A stretch of 9,502 nucleotides of DNA from Ruminococcus sp. UBA1780 (GCA_002315235.1 DCGK01000038.1:16805-26306), one strand, 5' to 3'. Shown: positions 1-5,460, counted from the first letter of the stretch. The notes: generated from the letters alone by a model not told the origin. A program made the numbers and translations.

Positions 1-407
1 ATCTGCTTGAGTACGGAGGCTCTGTACCTGTAAAGTCTTGAATCACCGACATTTATACAGGTCATCTGTCTGTTTTCATCCACTGCAAGTCCGCATATTG
101 TAGTCTGCATATTGGCAGAGTTTTTGTGAAATGACCCGAACCCGACAAGCTGTTTATGGATTTTGTTCAGTGCAGCCGTCAGATTAAGATCACTGCTGTA
201 TTCCTGTTTTGCAAGTTCCTTAAGACACATCTGAGAGGCAATATCTCCGGATTTTTCTCCGGACACGCCGTCGCAGACTGCAGCTATGAACGGTCTGTCC
301 ACTTCAAGCTCCACATTTCCTGCTGTCAGAACTGTGTTAAATACAAGAACAGCGTCTTCATTTCGTTCCTTGATTCCCTGTTCCGTCACTGCGCAGCAAT
401 AAAACAT
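1..407 (-). CDS. PP2C-family protein serine/threonine phosphatase, partial (C-terminus beyond left edge)
   Basis: The first 135 residues of a PP2C (PPM) phosphatase, a metal-dependent enzyme that removes phosphate from Ser/Thr, usually opposing a bacterial Hanks-type kinase. Visible motifs: RNED at 15-18 (metal ligand D18), CDGVSGEKSG at 45-54 (D46 of the family's DG motif; the usual DGMGGH is altered to DGVSGE), TT at 102-103, and NVGDSRLYRYR at 119-129, the signature strand containing D122. There is no signal peptide or membrane segment in the part seen, so it is probably cytoplasmic. I chose ATG at 405-407 because a GGAG lies 7 bases upstream (415-418 on the plus strand). It starts 24 bases after the pheA stop with no terminator between, so the two are probably cotranscribed. 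Whether a C-terminal extension or kinase follows cannot be seen. Family assignment is firm; the substrate is unknown. Confidence 0.88.
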   Translation of the reverse strand, partial: MFYCCAVTEQGIKERNEDAVLVFNTVLTAGNVELEVDRPFIAAVCDGVSGEKSGDIASQMCLKELAKQEYSSDLNLTAALNKIHKQLVGFGSFHKNSANMQTTICGLAVDENRQMTCINVGDSRLYRYRASVLKQ

Positions 408-431
408 AGTTAAACTCCATTCTGTTGTTTA

Positions 432-1550
432 TCATATCTCCTCGCTGTAGTTTCCGAGGAATCTGAAGTCTGATACTTCATTCTGAAGTGCTGTGACAAG
501 AGCGCTTACTCTTTCGTCATCAATGCTTCCTTCGAAGTCAAGATAGAACACTACGTCAAAATTACCTTCATGACGCGGGCGGCTCTCAATCTTGAGAAGG
601 TTAAGTCCGGCAACACGGAATTTTGTGAGCATTCTGTAAAGCGAACCTTCATTGTCCGAAAGAGACATGAGTACCGATACTCTGTCAGCTGACGGTTCAA
701 CCATGAATTTTTTTGAAATACAGATGAAACGTGTAAAGTTTGCCTTTTCATCTGATATGTTTCTGTCAAGAATATTAAGTCTGTAGATATTGGCACATTT
801 TTCAGAACAGATAGCCGCAATCTTCCTGTCACTCTTTGCTACATATCTTGCTGAGGTTGCTGTGCTTGCATAGTGAACTGTTTTAAGACCGTTCTTTTCT
901 ATAAACTCCGAGCACTGCATAAGTGCCTGAGGATGTGAGTATACCGCCTCAACTTCTGAAACTGAATCAGCATTTGCAGATGCAAGGCAGTGTCTGATGC
1001 TGACTCTGACCATCTTGTTTATATAAACCTTGTACTTTCTCATAAGGTCATACGTGAGCGAAATGGAGCCTGTGCTTGAATTCTGCACCGGAATAACGCC
1101 GAAATCAATCTCGCCGTCATCAACAGCCCTGAATACATCCTCAAACTCATGGTAGAAGCCGATTTTCCTGTCATTTCCGAAAATTTTTCTTGTCGCTTCT
1201 TCAGAATTTGAGCCCTTTACCCCGTAGCAGCCTATTTTGCAGGCTGAAGCAGGATCAAACGTACAGTGACCGGCAAATTTTACATCCCTGTTTATTTCAC
1301 ACTGCTGATAGCTCTTGCTGATATCCATTATATTTGAGAAAAGTACTGCCGCACTGTCCTCAAACTGCTTTTCGGACTTTGCCTTTATTCCGTCAATAAC
1401 CTCCTGCTCTCTTCCTGTCTGGAGAACATTAACGTTATTTTCCTTCTTGTATTCAGCAACCTGCAGACAAAGCTTCATTCGCTTCTGAAACATATCGAGC
1501 ATCTGACCGTCAATTATATCAATCTGGTCTCTTAATTCTTTCAAATCCAT
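432..1550 (-). CDS. pheA: Bifunctional chorismate mutase / prephenate dehydratase (P-protein)
   Basis: Converts chorismate to prephenate and then phenylpyruvate, the committed route to phenylalanine, in the cytoplasm. Three domains are seen in order. Residues 1-85 are an AroQ-type helical chorismate mutase; R7, R24, K35, R47, E48 and Q82/Q83 sit where the E. coli P-protein has its substrate-binding residues. Residues 105-282 are the dehydratase, with GVIPVQNSSTGS at 151-162, YSHPQALMQC at 204-213 and the catalytic FTRF at 272-275. Residues 290-370 are an ACT regulatory domain with GSLYRML and IESRP (321-325), the phenylalanine-sensing motif, so feedback inhibition by Phe is expected. The length of 372 matches the family. 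One oddity is Q156, where PIENS-type motifs normally carry Glu. An AGGAA lies 10 bases before the ATG, and a SigA-type promoter lies just upstream. The short leader shows no attenuator or T-box. Confidence 0.95.
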   Translation of the reverse strand: MDLKELRDQIDIIDGQMLDMFQKRMKLCLQVAEYKKENNVNVLQTGREQEVIDGIKAKSEKQFEDSAAVLFSNIMDISKSYQQCEINRDVKFAGHCTFDPASACKIGCYGVKGSNSEEATRKIFGNDRKIGFYHEFEDVFRAVDDGEIDFGVIPVQNSSTGSISLTYDLMRKYKVYINKMVRVSIRHCLASANADSVSEVEAVYSHPQALMQCSEFIEKNGLKTVHYASTATSARYVAKSDRKIAAICSEKCANIYRLNILDRNISDEKANFTRFICISKKFMVEPSADRVSVLMSLSDNEGSLYRMLTKFRVAGLNLLKIESRPRHEGNFDVVFYLDFEGSIDDERVSALVTALQNEVSDFRFLGNYSEEI

Positions 1551-1596
1551 GAGTAAATTATTCCTTTCGATAATCGTCTTTAATCATACTAATATT

Positions 1597-1625
1597 ATTA
1601 TATCCAATTAGCATGTAAAAAACAA
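1597..1625 (-). promoter_or_regulatory. SigA-type promoter for pheA
   Basis: On the minus strand, -35 TTGTTT (1620-1625) and a perfect -10 TATAAT (1597-1602) are separated by 17 bases. Transcription would start about 40 bases before the pheA ATG, leaving no room for a leader-type attenuator. An alternative overlapping reading (TTTACA, 16 bases, TAATAT) lies in the same stretch. Inferred from consensus match and position only. Confidence 0.65.
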
Positions 1626-1700
1626 TAGTTATATGATTTTATAAATAAAGCGTGTAATATGAACGCTGTAATTTGTGCACTATGTATAATGTATAAACAT

Positions 1701-1741
1701 AAAAAATGCTGTGAAGCCATCATGGATTACTTCACAGCATT
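1701..1741 (-). terminator. Rho-independent terminator of the 440-residue membrane protein gene
   Basis: A perfect 12-bp inverted repeat (1705-1716 with 1730-1741) encloses a 13-base loop that itself holds CCAT/ATGG. On the minus strand it is followed by a run of T. It lies 22 bases after the stop codon at 1763, so it separates this gene from pheA, which has its own promoter at 1597-1625. Confidence 0.85.
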
Positions 1742-1762
1742 GTAAACTTTCTTAATTACAGC

Positions 1763-3085
1763 TTAATCAAGCTTTTTCTTTTCTTCTTCGAGAATTCTGA
1801 TAAGATCGTCAATTGATTCTGCATCAAGCTTCTTAACCGGAGGCTTTGCTTTCTTCTTTGCAGGAGCAGCAGGTGTCTGTACCGGTGCTGCACTCTGAAC
1901 AGGTGCCGCAGGAGCAGGTGCCTCTTCGGCTGGTTCACTGTACTTGATATCAGAAGGCTTTGTAAGGTTCTGTACAAGATTTTCATATCTGTACGAAGGT
2001 CTTACTGAAAGCGGGACTTCCTGGAACACCGGCTTTTCTGCCGCAGGTTCCTGTACAGGTTCTGCTGCAGGCTCCGGTCTGTTTTCCTTTGCAGGTGCCG
2101 CATTAAAGTCTGTAAACTCATACTTGCTCGCATTTTCAGCAGGTGTCTGTACCGGTGCTGTATTCTGAACAGGTGCAGGTGCTGCAGGAACTGGTGCCGG
2201 TGAAGGAACCGGAGTTGCAGGCTCCTGTGCAGGTACAGAAGCTGTATCTGTTTTTCTTTTGTATTCCTCGAACTTAAAAGGTGCCGGTTCAGGGTCTGAA
2301 ACCGGAGCCTGAGGTGCTTCATTCTGTACAGGTGCAGCTTCCGCTGAAGCGGCTTCTGCTTCACGAACCTTGGCTTCAACTCTTGCCTCAACCTGAGCTG
2401 CCATTGCAAGTTCTGCTTCCTGTGCTGCCTTTTCAGCCATGAGCTTTCTCTGTTCTTCGGCCTTCTTTTCGTTGTTTCTCTTCTGCTTTCTCATGTCTTC
2501 AAGTGCCATTTCAGCTTCAAGAAGGTCATCATCATAAATGGCTTTCTTTCTTCTGATTGAGCCGATTGAAACGATAAGAAGAAGGAGTGCTGCCAGAAGC
2601 ATAATTGCAATACCCTGCTTCTGACGGGCAAAAACGATAATGTTACCTATAAGGTCATCCTTGTTGTAAACCGTTCCGTATATTTTTGATGCAGGGATTG
2701 AGTAGACTGTATCAAGTGCGCTCATTCTGTCTGCACGAACATTGTATGAAAGAGTTCCGTTTTCATTTTCTGTGATGGATTCGAGACAGAGAACTCTTTT
2801 GTCTTCATTTCCGATGCTGCAGAGCACGTATGTGTTCTCTTCAGGTTTCATTGTGCTGTCTATTAAACAGAGTGAACCTTCGTCGATATTCTTAAGATCT
2901 GAAGTATTGTTTACAAAGAATGTAACATCATAACTCAGAATATTGATTCTCTGTGTACTGTCATCCTTCTGGAAAAGAACATTTGCCCCTACTGCCACTA
3001 CAAGAATCAGGAACAGTATAAATGATACAAGTCCTCCTAAAAACCCCAGAAAAGCTGAACCGAAACTTCTTCTTCTTTTAGCCAT
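1763..3085 (-). CDS. Two-helix membrane protein with degenerate S26-like extracytoplasmic domain and Ala/Pro-rich cytoplasmic tail
   Basis: No named family recognised with confidence. A basic N-terminus (MAKRRR) precedes a first membrane helix (about 13-38). Then come an extracytoplasmic domain (about 40-155), a second helix (157-177) followed by RRKK, a charged coiled coil (185-245), a long Ala/Pro/Glu-rich segment (246-412) with repeated APVQ motifs, and a basic-then-acidic C-terminal helix (409-440). Both ends should be cytoplasmic. By eye the 50-175 stretch follows the S26B (SipW/Sec11-like) signal peptidase pattern: S62 followed by I67-x-x-G70-S-L72, then PASKIYGTV at 131-139, IGNIIVF and the trailing helix. 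The catalytic His/Lys position is Leu/Cys (99-100) and the GDAN box is ADRM (118-121), so activity is unlikely. That relation is inference. An AAGGAAG lies about 8 bases before the ATG. The gene has its own promoter and terminator and is monocistronic. Confidence 0.8.
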   Translation of the reverse strand: MAKRRRSFGSAFLGFLGGLVSFILFLILVVAVGANVLFQKDDSTQRINILSYDVTFFVNNTSDLKNIDEGSLCLIDSTMKPEENTYVLCSIGNEDKRVLCLESITENENGTLSYNVRADRMSALDTVYSIPASKIYGTVYNKDDLIGNIIVFARQKQGIAIMLLAALLLLIVSIGSIRRKKAIYDDDLLEAEMALEDMRKQKRNNEKKAEEQRKLMAEKAAQEAELAMAAQVEARVEAKVREAEAASAEAAPVQNEAPQAPVSDPEPAPFKFEEYKRKTDTASVPAQEPATPVPSPAPVPAAPAPVQNTAPVQTPAENASKYEFTDFNAAPAKENRPEPAAEPVQEPAAEKPVFQEVPLSVRPSYRYENLVQNLTKPSDIKYSEPAEEAPAPAAPVQSAAPVQTPAAPAKKKAKPPVKKLDAESIDDLIRILEEEKKKLD

Positions 3086-3145
3086 GGTTTTCTTCCTTTC
3101 GAATTGTATTGCATATTTTCAGATTAGATTTCATATTCTTATATG

Positions 3146-3171
3146 TACGCTTCTGTCCGCAGAAAAACGTA
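3146..3171 (-). other. 5' untranslated hairpin in the 440-residue protein mRNA
   Basis: At the very start of the expected transcript, TTCTG/CAGAA (loop of 4) is enclosed by TACG/CGTA (3146-3149 with 3168-3171). It may only stabilise the mRNA end. No known riboswitch is recognised in the roughly 90-base leader. Confidence 0.3.
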
Positions 3172-3179
3172 TATTCATA

Positions 3180-3208
3180 ATTATATCATATCCCTCTGCA
3201 AAATACAA
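3180..3208 (-). promoter_or_regulatory. Extended -10 SigA-type promoter for the 440-residue membrane protein
   Basis: On the minus strand, -35 TTGTAT (3203-3208) and -10 TATAAT (3180-3185) are 17 bases apart, with the TGA just before TATAAT giving an extended -10. The start would be near 3173, about 88 bases before the ATG. Confidence 0.75.
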
Positions 3209-3267
3209 TTTGAAAATATAAATTTAGAAAATTTTTTTTGGATTTTTATTAATTATGCCAAAACTGC

Positions 3268-3296
3268 TTGACGATATACGTTATTTATGGTACAAT
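3268..3296 (+). promoter_or_regulatory. Strong promoter reading into the tRNA-Thr repeat array
   Basis: -35 TTGACG (3268-3273), 17 bases, -10 TACAAT (3291-3296). The expected start near 3303 is only about four bases before the first tRNA-like 5' end at 3307, as is normal for a tRNA promoter. The intact tRNA, however, lies over 400 bases further on. No other good promoter is seen between here and 3732, so this one probably drives the array and the tRNA together. Confidence 0.75.
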
Positions 3297-3306
3297 ATCT
3301 AATGTT

Positions 3307-3355
3307 GCTGGTGTAGCACAGCTGGCAGCAAACTCATTTGCTGAGCAGACGACCG
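3307..3355 (+). pseudogene. Truncated tRNA-Thr 5' part (array member 0)
   Basis: The 5' acceptor strand GCTGGTG, TA and a D-arm relic (GCAC but no matching 3' arm) are present. A CTCA/TGAG anticodon-like hairpin follows, with a TTTGC loop replacing the intact gene's TTCGTAA. The tRNA 3' half is missing: after GACGACCG the sequence becomes T-rich and runs into the next copy at 3376. It cannot fold or be charged as a tRNA. It occupies the promoter-proximal place where the original tRNA gene would be expected. Confidence 0.8.
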
Positions 3356-3375
3356 ATTTTTATTTTTTTATAGTT

Positions 3376-3553
3376 GCTGGTGTAGCACAGTTGGTAGTGC
3401 AGATCATTTGCTGAGCTGACGACCGCTGCCGGTGGCAGATGCAGGGAGTCTGCGAAGGGCAGAAATAAGGAGTTTTTGATGACGCAGTCATCTTAAAACG
3501 ACTATATTTCTAACCGGACATGAGCAGGTCGCTGAATTTCGTTTTTTATAGTT
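3376..3553 (+). repeat. 178-bp tandem unit 1: tRNA-Thr 5' part plus structured insert
   Basis: Starts with 26 bases identical to the tRNA-Thr 5' end, then a variant anticodon arm (AGATCATTTGCTGAGC). A body of roughly 110 bases with hairpins follows: CTGCC/GGCAG (3426-3438) and GATGAC/GTCATC (3478-3492). Next come 14 bases matching the tRNA from the anticodon loop onward (ATGAGCAGGTCGC and neighbour), and a T-rich tail ending TATAGTT. No reading frame of note. The next unit begins exactly 178 bases later. The body recurs, about 80% identical, at 5700-5812. Confidence 0.85.
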
Positions 3554-3731
3554 GCTGGTGTAGCACTGTTGGTAGCAAGCTCATTTGCTGAGCTGACGAC
3601 CGCTGCCGGTGGCAGATGCAGGGAGTCTGCGAAGGGCAGAAATAAGGAGTTTTTGATGACGCAGTCATCTTAAAACGACTATATTTCTAACCGGACATGA
3701 GCAGGTCGCTGAACTTCGTTTTTTTATAGTT
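3554..3731 (+). repeat. 178-bp tandem unit 2: tRNA-Thr 5' part plus structured insert
   Basis: From the TTTGC loop to the T-rich tail this copy is almost identical to unit 1 (one C/T change and a T-run indel are seen), so the duplication is recent. The tRNA-like head differs: the D-arm 3' side is GCAA, as in member 0, while the anticodon stem GCTCA/TGAGC is restored. The head is therefore a mosaic of its neighbours, suggesting gene conversion. Unit 2 ends directly at the intact tRNA. Confidence 0.85.
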
Positions 3732-3804
3732 GCTGGTGTAGCACAGTTGGTAGTGCAGCTCATTCGTAATGAGCAGGTCGCGTGTTCGAGTCACGTCACC
3801 AGCT
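3732..3804 (+). tRNA. tRNA-Thr, anticodon CGT
   Basis: A complete cloverleaf of 73 bases: acceptor GCTGGTG/CACCAGC, D-stem GCAC/GTGC with GG in the loop, anticodon stem GCTCA/TGAGC, loop TTCGTAA (CGT reads ACG codons), variable AGGTC, T-stem GCGTG/CACGT with loop TTCGAGT, and discriminator T. CCA is not encoded and must be added. Its 3' part from the anticodon loop is repeated at 5813-5848, so the gene was rebuilt by an inserting element. It probably depends on the promoter at 3268 and on processing of a long precursor. Confidence 0.95.
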
Positions 3805-3855
3805 TTATCGCAAAGTACGCAACTGCGTGGTCTGAGGACTGCGCAGTTGTTTTTT
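3769..3855 (+). repeat. Left attachment repeat (attL) within tRNA-Thr and its terminator
   Basis: 87 bases from A38 of the anticodon loop through the tRNA 3' half and its terminator. They match 5813-5899 with one mismatch (A at 3822, G at 5866). The identity block starting in the anticodon loop is typical of tyrosine integrases that cross over there and restore the tRNA. Confidence 0.85.
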
Positions 3856-3985
3856 CATTTTAAAAAGTGATCTGTCAAAAGTATCTGCCGCCATCTCATC
3901 CGCCCTTTGAATTACATGCGCATATATATCATTAGTAACAGCTGTACTGCTATGTCCGAAGTGTCCGGCTTGAGACTGTTTCAGG
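3805..3985 (-). pseudogene. Tyrosine recombinase (phage-type integrase), C-terminal relic
   Basis: On the minus strand the frame reads GHFGHSSTAVTNDIYAHV followed by a charged tail and a TAA at 3805-3807, touching the tRNA discriminator base. This is the end of the XerC/phage-integrase catalytic domain: the LGHSS-like box and the active-site Tyr in DIYAH. Upstream, the frame meets a TAG after the weakly matching HDSLKQSQA, and the rest of the catalytic domain (RHTF box, first Arg) and the N-terminal domains are absent, replaced by the abi promoter. About 55 residues remain of a protein usually near 400. It shows how the element entered the tRNA. Confidence 0.8.
3820..3855 (+). terminator. Rho-independent terminator of tRNA-Thr
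   Basis: CAACTGCG (3820-3827) pairs with CGCAGTTG (3842-3849), followed by six T. It lies 16 bases after the tRNA and forms part of the attachment repeat, so integration also preserves the terminator. Confidence 0.8.
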
Positions 3986-3999
3986 GAGTCATGCTACAC

Positions 4000-4028
4000 T
4001 TGAAGATAATGCAAATTTATGATATAAT
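4000..4028 (+). promoter_or_regulatory. Extended -10 promoter for the Abi gene
   Basis: -35 TTGAAG (4000-4005), 17 bases, -10 TATAAT (4023-4028) with TGA before it (extended -10). Start near 4035. It sits just beyond the integrase relic. Confidence 0.75.
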
Positions 4029-4108
4029 GTATATATCAAAGTCGTATTATAAATAATTTAACAGAAATGTGGTGAATATATATTCTTAACGAAGTAAACA
4101 AGCCTAAA

Positions 4109-5080
4109 ATGATATCCGAAGACCTTGTTAAACAGCTAAAAGAAAGCAAAGGCGTAACATTCAGAATAATTGATGAAAAAAACGCTGTTTCTTATATAAA
4201 AGACGTAAACAACTATCTAAGAACAGCTTCTTATAGAAAAAATTATGTTAAACATACGCTTGGTGAAAACAAAGGCAAATACATTGATCTTGATTTTGCT
4301 TATCTGACTGAACTATCTACAATAGATATGCATCTGAGAAATATTTTATTCAAAATGTGTGTAGACGTTGAACACGCTATAAAAACTCAGTTAATTGCTG
4401 CTGTAGAAAACAACTCCGACGAAAATGGATATTCATTTGTAAAAGATTTTTTTGATGAGTATTCCGGAATATATCATAGTATTGAGGAAAAGGCTGATTC
4501 GATTTTCACAGGACAATTAATCGAAAAATACTTTGACCTCTGTTATGTTTTCCCTTCCGAAGACATATCAAAAGATACAATAATGAAGACAAAAATTTTA
4601 AAACAGAATTGTCCGGTATGGGTACTTGTAGAGTTATTAAGCTTCGGAGACACTATCAAACTTGTGAATTTTTATAACCGAAAATATCCTGATTGTAAAG
4701 TCAATATTCCTCATAACAGTATTCTTCAACCAATAAAGAACCTTAGAAACGCATGTGCTCACAATAATTGTCTGTTAAACAATTTAAATGTTGGAACTAC
4801 TAAACCAAATCACCATATATCTACATATATTGCATCAATCAAAACAATAGGTAAAGAAGAACGTGTAAAAAAGCTTTCCTGCCGTCCACTATTTGAAATA
4901 GTATGTTTATTAAAAACTTACAGTGAGATTGTATCTCCAAAAGTAAAAATGTACGGATTAAAAGCTCTTAAAGATTTCGCAGATAATCGTATGTTTATCC
5001 ACAAATCTTATTATGCAAACAATCAGGTAATAAATACCACTTTCGATTTTTTAAAAAAAGTCCTTGACAATTTAAAATAA
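4109..5080 (+). CDS. Abi_2 (AbiD/AbiF-like) HEPN abortive-infection ribonuclease
   Basis: A soluble protein of 323 residues from this ATG. Family hallmarks: an N-terminal helical region (SEDLVKQLKESKG, then VNNYLR), STIDMHLRNILFKMCVDVEHAIKTQL at about 70-95, PVWVLVELLSFGDTIKLVNFY at 169-189, and the HEPN active site LRNACAHN with R213, N214 and H218 (R-x4-H). HEPN proteins of this kind cleave RNA, and Abi_2 members stop phage by halting the infected cell. From memory, AbiF-type members have been linked to adjacent antitoxin RNAs and to the origin of Cas13; a candidate RNA gene follows directly. The reading frame stays open upstream to 4076 and encodes a family-like ILNEVNKPK, yet has no ATG/GTG/TTG there and no ribosome site before 4109, so the true start may be ATT at 4082. 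More A/T-rich than its neighbours, fitting acquisition. Confidence 0.88.
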   Translation: MISEDLVKQLKESKGVTFRIIDEKNAVSYIKDVNNYLRTASYRKNYVKHTLGENKGKYIDLDFAYLTELSTIDMHLRNILFKMCVDVEHAIKTQLIAAVENNSDENGYSFVKDFFDEYSGIYHSIEEKADSIFTGQLIEKYFDLCYVFPSEDISKDTIMKTKILKQNCPVWVLVELLSFGDTIKLVNFYNRKYPDCKVNIPHNSILQPIKNLRNACAHNNCLLNNLNVGTTKPNHHISTYIASIKTIGKEERVKKLSCRPLFEIVCLLKTYSEIVSPKVKMYGLKALKDFADNRMFIHKSYYANNQVINTTFDFLKKVLDNLK

Positions 5081-5092
5081 ATAGCATATAAT
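5064..5092 (+). promoter_or_regulatory. Perfect consensus SigA promoter inside the end of the Abi gene
   Basis: TTGACA (5064-5069), 17 bases, TATAAT (5087-5092): both hexamers and the spacing match consensus exactly. The -35 lies in the last codons of the abi gene and the -10 just after its stop. The next gene-sized feature on this strand is absent, so it should drive the short RNA at about 5099-5228. Confidence 0.88.
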
Positions 5093-5098
5093 AGTATT

Positions 5099-5228
5099 GA
5101 TATCAAAAAGCGAAAGCTTTTGTAAGGGTGGCGTTGCGACGTTGCCCTTATTTCCTTTTATTGTTAATTGGGGTGTACGTTTTCGGATGTATGCTTGAGA
5201 GAATCAGAGAGATCTGGTTCTCTTTTTT
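5099..5228 (+). ncRNA. Candidate antitoxin-like small RNA paired with the Abi HEPN protein
   Basis: About 130 nt between the perfect promoter and a strong terminator, with no credible reading frame. Hairpin 1: AAAAGC/GCTTTT closed by a GAAA tetraloop (5106-5121). Hairpin 2: 12 pairs, three of them G-U, 5123-5134 with 5139-5150, loop TGCG. A weaker third hairpin is possible at 5171-5196, followed by the terminator hairpin. The position directly after an Abi_2 toxin, with separate strong transcription, is what an RNA antitoxin needs. The structure and promoter are seen; the antitoxin role is inference. It could instead be only the 3' end of the abi mRNA. Confidence 0.65.
5197..5228 (+). terminator. 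Rho-independent terminator of the small RNA and abi transcripts
   Basis: An 11-bp stem (5198-5208 with 5213-5223, one G-U pair), GAGA tetraloop, then a run of six T. Confidence 0.9.
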
Positions 5229-5275
5229 AATTCAAAACATAGTAAAATGAAAATCAACAAAAATGTTAGCCTTCC

Positions 5276-5302
5276 GGGGTGTCCAAACTGGACACTCCTT
5301 TT
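5276..5302 (+). terminator. Hairpin with short T tract, possible second terminator
   Basis: GGGGTGTCC (5276-5284) pairs with GGACACTCC (5290-5298) around AAACT, one G-U pair, then TTTT. The T tract is short, so it may be a weak terminator or a protein site. Confidence 0.4.
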
Positions 5303-5310
5303 CCATATCA

Positions 5311-5460
5311 ATTGGTTGCTGCAACTATTATCTGATAAGAAACAACCAATAAGCAACCAATAGTTCTACCAATCAAGCACCTCAAGGCACGTATTTATGT
5401 AATTTCTGATTGGTTGTTAAAATAATTATCTGCTAATCAGCAACCAATATTTCTCCAATC
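5311..5460. repeat. Cluster of CAACCAAT/ATTGGTTG sites in two imperfect copies
   Basis: Five copies of one 8-mer: ATTGGTTG at 5311 and 5409, CAACCAAT at 5343, 5354 and 5441. Copy A is a perfect 10-bp inverted repeat (5311-5320 with 5352-5361). Copy B is the same with one G-T (5409-5418 with 5439-5448). Each has TTATCTG(A/C)TAA near its centre and a trailing CCAATC. The pattern suggests a protein-binding array such as integrase arm or excisionase sites, or replication iterons. No gene is seen here. Confidence 0.65.

Noticed and set aside
156..413. 85-codon plus-strand frame at the left edge
   Set aside because: It is antisense to the PP2C gene, whose motifs are clear on the other strand.
1551..1600. 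T-box or attenuator upstream of pheA
   Set aside because: The leader is only about 40 bases, with no hairpins or Phe-codon peptide.
2002..2409. 135-codon minus-strand frame rich in Leu, Gln, Arg and His
   Set aside because: It is an out-of-frame reading of the Ala/Pro-rich repeats of the 440-residue membrane protein gene.
3376..3731. Group I intron interrupting tRNA-Thr
   Set aside because: The insert position in the anticodon loop is suggestive, and AACGACTAT recalls a core element, but about 110 nt is too short and the matching P7 partner is absent.
3307..3731. CRISPR array
   Set aside because: The tandem units are 178 bp with tRNA heads and near-identical bodies; there are no short repeats with unique spacers and no cas genes.
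5247..5363. Short plus-strand frame starting MKINKNVSLPGC
   Set aside because: No ribosome site, contains the 5276-5298 hairpin and half of the CAACCAAT array; more likely a chance frame.
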